From: Bog-532 sp963830385 | GTDB lineage: Bacteria; Actinomycetota; Actinomycetes; Streptosporangiales; Streptosporangiaceae | Assembly: GCA_963830385.1 (NCBI GenBank) | Contig: CAWHMD010000009.1 | Coordinates: forward strand, 846,449-910,448 | Direction: 5' to 3' | DNA: 64,000 nt | Shown here: in pieces, positions 51,510 to 58,055 of the stretch | Numbering within the stretch: the first letter of the stretch is position 1 | Layout of the letters: each line of letters opens with the position of its first letter | Position numbers and translations under genes: made by a program | The notes under the pieces: model-generated | Databases searched by the model: none | What the model was told of the DNA's origin: nothing | What the model saw: the letters and a program-made list of their open reading frames with translations, nothing else

Positions 51510-52457
51510 ATGACCCAGCGCCAGCGGTGGACCAGTGCCGACCTGCCCGATCTGCGTGGCCGGACCGCGGTCGTCACCGGCGGCAACACCGGCCTGGGTT
51601 TCCAGACCGCCCGGCTGCTGGCCGCCCGTGGCGCCGGCGTGGTGCTGGCCTGCCGGACCCCGGCCAAGGCGACCGCCGCGGCCGGCCGGATCCGCGACGA
51701 GATCCCCGGCGCCCAGGTGCGCACGCTGGACCTGGACCTGGCCTCGCTGGACTCGGTGCGGGCGGCGGCCCGCTGGCTGCGGGCCGAGTACCCGCACCTG
51801 GACCTGCTGATCAACAACGCCGGCGGGGTGAACCCGCGGGCCGGCCGCTCGGCCGACGGGTTCGAGACCACGCTGGCCACCAATCACCTCGGCCCGTTCG
51901 CGTTCACCGGGCTGGTCCTGGACCGGCTGCTGGCCGCGCCCGCCGCGCGGATCGTGACCGTGAGCAGCGTCGGCCACCGGCGCGGCGCCATCCACCTCGA
52001 CGACCTGAACTTCGACCAGGGCTACCGCTGGCAGCAGGCCTACTTCCAGTCCAAGCTGGCCAACCTGATGTTCACCTTCGAGCTGCAGCGACGGCTGGGC
52101 GCGGCCGGGGCGGCCGCCATCGCGGTGGCCGCCCACCCCGGTAACGCCCGCACCGGCCTCGGCCGGGACATGCCCGCGGCCGCCCGGGCGGTGCTGAGCC
52201 CGCGCCTGCGGGCGCTGACGTTCTGGCTGCTCCAGCCGGCCGAGATCGCCGCCCTGCCGATAGCCCGGGCCGCCGCCGACCCAGCCGTGCGGGGCGGCGA
52301 GTACTACGGCCCGGGCGGCTGGCAGGAGTGGACCGGGTACCCGGACCACGCCCAGCCCATCGCCCGCGCCCATGATCAGGACGTCCAGCAGGCATTGTGG
52401 GACCGCTCCGAACAGCTCACCGGGGTGACCTACCAGCTGACGGCGGTCGCTCAGTAG
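51510..52457 (+). CDS. Short-chain dehydrogenase/reductase (WWOX/retinol-dehydrogenase type)
   Basis: 315 residues from ATG 51510 behind GGAGGG; the longer frame from 51432 overlaps the promoter. The NAD(P) motif is AVVTGGNTGLGFQTARLLAARG. NNAGG and VTVSSVGHRRG precede the active-site Tyr-x3-Lys YFQSKLANLM. PGNARTGLGR is the usual C-terminal block. The SDR is of the retinol dehydrogenase-like subgroup. It converges with menB, overlapping by seven bases. Confidence 0.9.
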   Translation: MTQRQRWTSADLPDLRGRTAVVTGGNTGLGFQTARLLAARGAGVVLACRTPAKATAAAGRIRDEIPGAQVRTLDLDLASLDSVRAAARWLRAEYPHLDLLINNAGGVNPRAGRSADGFETTLATNHLGPFAFTGLVLDRLLAAPAARIVTVSSVGHRRGAIHLDDLNFDQGYRWQQAYFQSKLANLMFTFELQRRLGAAGAAAIAVAAHPGNARTGLGRDMPAAARAVLSPRLRALTFWLLQPAEIAALPIARAAADPAVRGGEYYGPGGWQEWTGYPDHAQPIARAHDQDVQQALWDRSEQLTGVTYQLTAVAQ

Positions 52458-53350
52458 TAATAGGGAAAGCGTTCCCAGTCCGGGGGCCGTTTCTGCAGGA
52501 ACGCATCCCGGCCCTCGACCGCCTCGTCGGTCATGTAGGCCAGCCGGGTGGCCTCGCCCGCGAACACCTGCTGGCCGACCAGCCCGTCGTCGATCGCGTT
52601 GAACGCGTACTTCAGCATCCGCTGGGCGGTCGGGCTCTTTCCGTTGACCTTGACCGCCCAGTCCAGCGCGGTCTGCTCCAGTTTCGCGTGCGGCACGACC
52701 GCGTTGACCATGCCCATCCGGTGCGCGGCCTCGGCGTCGTAGACGTCGCCCAGGAAGAAGATCTCCCGGGCGAACTTCTGGCCTACCTGGCGGGCCAGGT
52801 AGGCCGAGCCGAACCCGCCGTCGAAGCTGCCCACGTCGGCGTCGGTCTGCTTGAACCGGGCGTGCTCGGCGCTGGCCAGGGTGAGGTCGCACACCACGTG
52901 CAGGCTGTGCCCGCCGCCGGCCGCCCAGCCGGGCACCACGCAGATGACGACCTTGGGCATGAACCGGATCAGCCGCTGCACCTCCAGGATGTGCAGCCGC
53001 CCGGCCCGGGCCGGGTCGATCGACTCGGCCGTCTCACCTTCCGCGTACCGGTACCCGTCGCGGCCACGTATGCGCTGGTCACCACCGGAGCAGAACGCCC
53101 AGCCGCCGTCCCGGGGGGACGGCCCGTTGCCGGTCAGCAGCACGCAGCCCACATCGCTGCTCATACGCGCGTGGTCGAGCGCCCGGTACAGCTCGTCGAC
53201 GGTGTGCGGCCGGAACGCATTCCGCACTTCCGGCCGGTTGAACGCCACCCGGACGGTGCCCGAGCCGACCGCCCGGTGGTAGGTGATGTCGGTGAAGGAG
53301 AACCCCTCGACAGCACGCCACTGCCCGGGATCGAAGATCTCAGAAACCAT
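52451..53350 (-). CDS. menB: 1,4-dihydroxy-2-naphthoyl-CoA synthase
   Basis: 299 residues from ATG 53348-53350; the longer frame to 53467 is unlike MenB and rejected. Family blocks are FSFTDITYHRAVGSGTVRVAFNRPEVRNAFRP, FCSGGDQRIRGRDGYRY, VVPGWAAGGGHSLHVVCDLTLAS and DADVGSFDGGFGSAYLARQVG. It closes the naphthoate ring in menaquinone biosynthesis. No other men genes are adjacent, although actinomycetes often scatter this pathway. The ribosome site is weak. Confidence 0.95.
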   Translation of the reverse strand: MVSEIFDPGQWRAVEGFSFTDITYHRAVGSGTVRVAFNRPEVRNAFRPHTVDELYRALDHARMSSDVGCVLLTGNGPSPRDGGWAFCSGGDQRIRGRDGYRYAEGETAESIDPARAGRLHILEVQRLIRFMPKVVICVVPGWAAGGGHSLHVVCDLTLASAEHARFKQTDADVGSFDGGFGSAYLARQVGQKFAREIFFLGDVYDAEAAHRMGMVNAVVPHAKLEQTALDWAVKVNGKSPTAQRMLKYAFNAIDDGLVGQQVFAGEATRLAYMTDEAVEGRDAFLQKRPPDWERFPYYY

Positions 53351-53502
53351 GAGCCAATAATGCTCAACGCCGTCCCGCCACCGTGGACCGCGTCCCGATT
53401 GGAGCCCGATGACCCGGCGGAGATCGTGGATGGTCGCGGGCCGGAACTCGCGGATCGGGTACTCCATCCACCACTGCCGGAACTGCGGGCTGGCCGCGGA
53501 CA

Positions 53503-53620
53503 GGGCTGCCGGCGACGGTGCTGCGGCCGGCCACGTTCATGGACAACTTCGCCACCTGCAACCGCCCCGCCCTGCACGATGGGGCTGATCGCGGTGCGCG
53601 ACCGTGCACTCGCCTTGTAA
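53503..53620 (+). pseudogene. NmrA-family NAD(P)-binding protein remnant
   Basis: GLPATVLRPATFMDNFATCNRPALHDG is readable from 53503, and a one-base frame change leads to LIAVRDRALAL and a stop. The match to NmrA-family proteins (the LPATVLRP-x-x-FM[DE]N segment) is clear. The N-terminal Rossmann half and the C-terminal half are missing. The upstream sequence degenerates into the menB N-terminal region. Confidence 0.6.
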
Positions 53621-53663
53621 TCAGGTAATCGGTAGGCTCGGGGCACGACCAGCAGACGGAAGT

Positions 53664-54530
53664 GTGATCGTGGCCACGCAACCACATCCTCCCATCGATG
53701 ATGGCACCGTCCTGATCACGGGCGCCTCGGGGGGGATCGGCCGCGAGATTGCGGTGCAGCTCGCGCCGCGGGCCAGAATGCTGATCCTGCTCGCGCGGCG
53801 CGCTGAGCGGCTGGAAGAGCTGCGCACCAGCCTGCGGGCCAGGCACCCCCGGCTCCAGGTGCTGACTCTGACCGTCGACCTGTCCGACGAGGACGACGTG
53901 AACCGGACCCTGGCCACGGCGGGTGAGCAGGCCGGTGCCGTGGACGTATTGGTGAACAACGCCGGCGTCGGCGACCAGATCCTTGCCGACCAGGCCGACT
54001 GGGCCCGAGTCCGGAATTTGCTGCGCACGAACGTGATGGCGGTCGCGCAACTGACCACGGCCCTGGTGCCCGCGATGGTGAAGCGCGGGCGCGGGGGAGT
54101 GCTGAACATGGGCTCGGGGGCTGGGCTGACGGTGATGCCCGCGTCGGCCGCATATTCGGCCAGCAAGCATTTCATGGACGGGTTCAGCGAGGCACTGCGC
54201 GCTGATCTGACCGGTACCGGGGTGGTCGTCACCCAGGTGTGCCCCGGCCCGGTGGACAGCGAGTTCGATCAGGTCGCCGGTTCGGCGGGCGGGATGACCG
54301 GCGGACCGCCTCAGTTCCTGAGGATCAGCGCGGCGCAGTGTGCGCGGGAGGCAGTGGCGGGTTTTGACCGCGGGGCACCACTGGTCTTCCCCGGTCGCGC
54401 CTACCGGATCGCGATGCGGGCACTGCCGCTGCTCCCGCGCGAGCTGTCCCGCCGCCAGGCAGCCCGATCCGCCACACAAATCCGGAACACAGCCAATGCG
54501 CCAGGCCGGCCAGGAGGGGCGAGGGCATGA
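53664..54530 (+). CDS. Short-chain dehydrogenase/reductase
   Basis: About 288 residues from GTG 53664 (or GTG 53670). The NAD(P) motif is VLITGASGGIGREIAVQLAPRA, the NNAG motif VLVNNAGVG, the Ser of NMGSGAGLTVM and the active-site YSASKHFMDGF. It is a classical SDR of the ketoacyl reductase type. The last bases overlap the start of the next gene (ATGA), so they are co-transcribed. Confidence 0.9.
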   Translation: MIVATQPHPPIDDGTVLITGASGGIGREIAVQLAPRARMLILLARRAERLEELRTSLRARHPRLQVLTLTVDLSDEDDVNRTLATAGEQAGAVDVLVNNAGVGDQILADQADWARVRNLLRTNVMAVAQLTTALVPAMVKRGRGGVLNMGSGAGLTVMPASAAYSASKHFMDGFSEALRADLTGTGVVVTQVCPGPVDSEFDQVAGSAGGMTGGPPQFLRISAAQCAREAVAGFDRGAPLVFPGRAYRIAMRALPLLPRELSRRQAARSATQIRNTANAPGRPGGARA

Positions 54531-54940
54531 GAATTAGCCGCCTCATCCTCAGCGGCGCGGCGCTCGGCACGATCATCGGCACCGGGCGGGCCGATCTCAA
54601 CTCCACCCACGTGTTCAACCCGGCCTGGCCGCCGCACGCCCGGTTCCACAACGCCACCGGGTGGGGAACGGTGGCCGGATCCCAGATCCTTGCCCTCTGG
54701 CTGCTGTGGCGTCCCGGCCAGCAACCCCGCGACCACGACATGGCCGTGACCACAGCCGCGCTGCTGTCCACCATCGCGTGGATACCGTTCTTCCCGGCTC
54801 TGGTCATCTCCGGCGCCGACGTCGAAGACGAACCCGGCCATCTGCCTCGCGTCGCCGGGGTCCCCCTCAACCTGGTGCCCGCCGCGCTGATTCCCGCCGG
54901 CTGCGCACTCGGCTACCTCCTGCACCGCCACCAGCGATAG
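54527..54940 (+). CDS. DUF6640-like small membrane protein
   Basis: 137 residues with four hydrophobic helices (about 5-20, 50-68, 80-97, 110-130). LNSTHVFNPAWPPHARFHNATGWGTVAG is the conserved block of a widespread small membrane family (DUF6640, as I recall). The function is not known. It is coupled to the SDR gene by an ATGA overlap. Confidence 0.78.
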   Translation: MRISRLILSGAALGTIIGTGRADLNSTHVFNPAWPPHARFHNATGWGTVAGSQILALWLLWRPGQQPRDHDMAVTTAALLSTIAWIPFFPALVISGADVEDEPGHLPRVAGVPLNLVPAALIPAGCALGYLLHRHQR

Positions 54941-54950
54941 TGCCGGCGGT

Positions 54951-55379
54951 CTATTGCGGCTCGAGGCTGGTCAGGGCCTGTCCGGTGGCGGGATCGAAGG
55001 GCACCGACTCGTGGTCGTGCACGATGCGCCAGCGTCCGTCGATACGCCGGCAGCACAGCGTCGCGCGCACCCACATGTCGACCTTGCCGCCGGTCCTGAG
55101 CGTTCCGCCGACGTGGTAGAGAAATGAGCAGAAGCCGAGGTCGCTCTGGGCGCTGACCTGCACATCATGCGCGGAGTAGTCGATCGGGCCGTCGTAGCCG
55201 TCGAACCAGGCCTGCAGGTGCTCGACGGTGGCTTGGCTGCCGCGCGCATTCAGGGGCGGCAGCACGTCGAAGGTAATGACATCCTCGGCTGGCCGGGCGG
55301 CCAGCGTGGCGCTATCCCGCCCGCGGACCGCGCGCACCCGCTCGTCGACCAGGTCGCGCAATTCCTGCTCGGCGTTCAT
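54951..55379 (-). CDS. SnoaL/NTF2-like protein
   Basis: 142 residues from ATG 55377-55379, overlapping the SRPBCC stop by four bases. NTF2-like fold: ELRDLVDERVRAVRGRDSATLAARPAED, STVEHLQAWFDGY and RWRIVHDHESVPFDPATG. The function could be a steroid isomerase-like or binding role. It is the third gene of the ArsR-led operon. Confidence 0.87.
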   Translation of the reverse strand: MNAEQELRDLVDERVRAVRGRDSATLAARPAEDVITFDVLPPLNARGSQATVEHLQAWFDGYDGPIDYSAHDVQVSAQSDLGFCSFLYHVGGTLRTGGKVDMWVRATLCCRRIDGRWRIVHDHESVPFDPATGQALTSLEPQ

Positions 55380-55828
55380 GCCTGCTCCTTCAGCACGGTG
55401 GCGAGGTTGTCGAGCTGAGAGGTCGTGCCGATTCGGCGCGACTCCGAGCTGTCCAGCCCGTCGAGGTAGGCGCCCTGCTCGGTGTACACCAGGTGGGTGC
55501 CGGCCGGCGTGGCGTGCAGTTCGACGGTGGCCACCGACACCGACATCCGCTGATCGTCCATCGACATCTCGTAGGTGGTGACGATCCGCTCGTTCTCGAC
55601 GATGTCGCGGTACTGGGCGTCGTAGGTGAAAGCTGGGCGCGTGCCGGCGGGAGTGCGGAAGTGTTCCATGCCGCCGACGCGGAAGTCGCCGTGATAGTCG
55701 GGGTCGTCGTGGCCAGACAGGTCGAACCAGCGCACCTTGGTGCCCGGGTCGGCCCAGGCGGTGAACACCCGCTCGGGTGGGTGCGGGTAGTCGCGTTCGA
55801 TGCTCCAGCTGCTGTTGTCCACGCTCAT
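55376..55828 (-). CDS. SRPBCC (AHA1-like) protein
   Basis: 150 residues. Blocks are WSIERDYPHPPERVFTAWADPGTKVRWF, the GGMEHFRTPAG loop, and VELHATPAGTHLVYTEQGAYLDG. It binds a small hydrophobic ligand in the START-like cavity; its role is unknown. It overlaps the NTF2-like gene start and lies three bases after the ArsR stop. Confidence 0.88.
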   Translation of the reverse strand: MSVDNSSWSIERDYPHPPERVFTAWADPGTKVRWFDLSGHDDPDYHGDFRVGGMEHFRTPAGTRPAFTYDAQYRDIVENERIVTTYEMSMDDQRMSVSVATVELHATPAGTHLVYTEQGAYLDGLDSSESRRIGTTSQLDNLATVLKEQA

Positions 55829-55831
55829 CTG

Positions 55832-56194
55832 CTAGGTCCTCGCTTCCGTGTCGCCGGTGGCGTCGTGTGGTGCCTGCTCGTCCAGTACCGCGCCGAGCCG
55901 GTCGAGACGGCGCTGCCAGACGGTGCGACGGTCGGTGAGCCACTGCTCGGTCGAGCGCAGCGCGTCCTGGTTGATCGAGCACATGCGCACCCGGCCGGTC
56001 TTGCGCGACTCGATCAACCCGCTCGATTCGAGCACCTGCACGTGCTGCACGACCGCGGCGAGCGTCATCTGCAGCGGCCGGGCCAGTTCGCTGACCGAGG
56101 CCGGCCCCTGCGCGAGCCGGTCGATCATCTGCCGGCGGCTGGGATCGGACAGCGCATGGAAGGCGCGGTCGAGAGCATCCAAACGGTCAAGCAC
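55832..56194 (-). CDS. ArsR-family regulator, leaderless transcript
   Basis: About 120 residues from GTG 56192-56194. The winged helix reads FHALSDPSRRQMIDRLAQGPASVSELARPLQMTLAAVVQHVQVLESSGLIESRKTGRVRMCSI. The start is chosen because the -10 TATAGT lies only seven bases before GTG, so the transcript should begin at or next to the start codon. The longer upstream frame would lie inside the promoter. It leads the ArsR-SRPBCC-NTF2 operon. Confidence 0.87.
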   Translation of the reverse strand: MLDRLDALDRAFHALSDPSRRQMIDRLAQGPASVSELARPLQMTLAAVVQHVQVLESSGLIESRKTGRVRMCSINQDALRSTEQWLTDRRTVWQRRLDRLGAVLDEQAPHDATGDTEART

Positions 56195-56230
56195 ATACTT
56201 GACTATAGTGACGGTACGGCAACAGTCAAG
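56195..56230 (-). promoter_or_regulatory. Promoter giving leaderless ArsR mRNA
   Basis: Minus-strand -35 TTGACT (complement of 56224-56229) and -10 TATAGT (complement of 56202-56207), with a 16-base spacer. The -10 ends seven bases before the GTG. CTTGACT at 56198-56204 and AGTCAAG at 56224-56230 form an inverted pair around the region, a possible ArsR site. Confidence 0.7.
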
Positions 56231-56464
56231 CTGGCGGTTGAGCATTGTCCCGTTCGCCCGCGGGTTCCTTCCGCAGCGCCACAGAAGGTCCTCTGCGGTC
56301 CCCGGCTATTGCCGATGCTCGAGATGGCAGCGGCCAGGGGAAGGCATTCCTTTCCGTCAGGCCGATCGGTGATGAACTCCATGGCGTCGCGGTATCGACT
56401 GCGAAGCAGGACCAGACTGCAGCAGTGCGTACAAGGAGCGCACCCGCGATGAGAACCCCTTCTT

Positions 56465-56695
56465 TACCTTCGGGTTCGCGAGGCGGACGAGCCGATGCTC
56501 ATCGGCCGCGACGTCGACGACGTGCCCGAGTACGAGCGCACCTTCCCCAGCGCCAGAGAGGTCCTGACCGGGCTCAGCCCAGCCCCAGCCGACGAGTTGG
56601 CCAACCAAGTCCTGGACCGCCTGGTGGCGTACGCATCGCGAGGTGACGCGACCCTGCCCAGCGTGGCCGGGCTGGTCACGGCCCAAACTGCATGA
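56465..56695 (+). pseudogene. SAM-methyltransferase C-terminal remnant
   Basis: The frame before ATG 56495 and through the stop reads VREADEPMLIGRDVDDVPEYERTFPSAREVLTGL, then VLDRLVAYASRGD and VAGLVTAQTA. This is the tail of a family of actinobacterial class I methyltransferases. Motif I and the rest of the Rossmann domain are absent upstream, so this is a 3' remnant. The 250 bases before it hold no other gene. Confidence 0.6.
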
Positions 56696-56798
56696 ACGCC
56701 TGGTCGCGCGGGCTCACAGCACCCGCCATGCCCGCGTCTGAGGTGCATAATGCTGATGGAGCCCAGCACGTGAGGCCCGTCAGCTGACAGGAGGTCGA

Positions 56799-57926
56799 AT
56801 GTCCGTCACTGCCGTGCCGGGGGGAACTGGCGCCGGGAGACAGCGTGCCGCCGATTACGACGGCTCGGGGACGGGGCTCAAGCCCGGCTGGGGTGTCAGT
56901 CCCGGTCGGCAGCAGCAGATCGCCGAGACGCTGCGTCATCTCGCGCCGGACAGCGGCCGGCTGTCGCCGGCCCGGCTGCGGGCGATCACGGTCGCGCTGT
57001 CGGGCCACCGTGAGCTGTGGGCCGATCTGGTCGTGCACGACCCGGATGTGCGCTGGTACCTGCCCCTGCACCGGTCGAACGCGTGCGACGTGTGGCTGCT
57101 GGCCTGGGAACGCGGGCAGGATACCGACTGGCATGACCACGGCGGGTCCTCGGGCTCATTCGCGGTTGCCGACGGCAGCCTGATCGAGCAGTACCGGGTG
57201 CCCAGCGGCCGCCGGCTGGCCCGCCGGCAGCTGTCCCTGGGCGAGGCGGTGGCGTTCGGTCCCGGCCACGTGCACGACGTCGCGCACGGCGGCGGCTACT
57301 CCGCGACGAGCATCCACGCCTACTCGCCGCCGTTGTCGGCCATGACCTACTACTCGGCCACCGACTATGGCTTGATCGCCCGCGAAACCGTGGCCATCGA
57401 CGGCCCCGAAGGCGCCCGTGGCCGTGGCGGTGCCGATACCGCTCTGGCCCAGGCCACCGCTTCGGCGGCCCGGATGACCTTCGACGCCCTGCCCGGTAGC
57501 GCACCCGGCATCGACGAGCTACTCGCCGAGGCGCGCAGCGGGCTGACCCGGCTGCGGCCTGAAGCCGCGTTTGCGGCCATCACCGATGGCGCGGTGCTGG
57601 TGGACATCCGGCCGCAGGAACAGCGGGACAACGAGGGCGAGGTGCCGGGGGCGATCATCATCGGCCGCAACGTCCTGGAGTGGCGGCTCGACCCCCGCAG
57701 CGAGGCCAGGATCCCTGCGCTGGCCCGGCCCGACATCCGCGCGATCGTGATGTGCTCGCAAGGGTACGCGTCCTCCCTGGCTGCCACCTCGCTGCGCCGT
57801 CTCGGCCTGCACGAGGTAACCGATCTGGACGGCGGGTTCCAGGCCTGGCGCGCCGCGGGCCTGCCCACCCGGCCCGCCATCCCCCCGGCCAGCGGCGACG
57901 CCGGCCAGTTGAGCCCCCGCCGCTGA
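56799..57926 (+). CDS. Cysteine dioxygenase-rhodanese fusion
   Basis: 375 residues from ATG 56799 (GGAGG upstream). Residues about 40-190 form a type I cysteine dioxygenase cupin: His112 and His114 in DWHDHGGSSG, and the third metal His in GPGHVHDVAHGG. Residues about 235-360 are a rhodanese domain with the active-site Cys319 in IVMCSQGYASSLAA. The first half oxidises cysteine to cysteine sulfinate; the second half handles sulfane sulfur. Fusion suggests a coupled sulfur-oxidation step, possibly protecting against persulfide. Confidence 0.9.
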   Translation: MSVTAVPGGTGAGRQRAADYDGSGTGLKPGWGVSPGRQQQIAETLRHLAPDSGRLSPARLRAITVALSGHRELWADLVVHDPDVRWYLPLHRSNACDVWLLAWERGQDTDWHDHGGSSGSFAVADGSLIEQYRVPSGRRLARRQLSLGEAVAFGPGHVHDVAHGGGYSATSIHAYSPPLSAMTYYSATDYGLIARETVAIDGPEGARGRGGADTALAQATASAARMTFDALPGSAPGIDELLAEARSGLTRLRPEAAFAAITDGAVLVDIRPQEQRDNEGEVPGAIIIGRNVLEWRLDPRSEARIPALARPDIRAIVMCSQGYASSLAATSLRRLGLHEVTDLDGGFQAWRAAGLPTRPAIPPASGDAGQLSPRR

Positions 57927-58055
57927 ACACCGGCAGTCACCTACGGCGATACGGTCTGCGGCGAGCGGGCTGGCACACGGTAATCTGTTGGTGTGCGGCT
58001 GGCCTGACGAGGACTCACAGCCCCGAGCCGCCGCCGGGCCGCGTGGAGACACCAG

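Noticed and set aside
51486..52892. A 468-residue minus-strand frame over the SDR and MenB genes
   Set aside because: It is a Gly/Arg-rich shadow of two well-supported genes.
53351..53467. N-terminal extension of MenB
   Set aside because: The extra residues do not resemble MenB; the conserved start FSFTDITYHR lies after ATG 53350.
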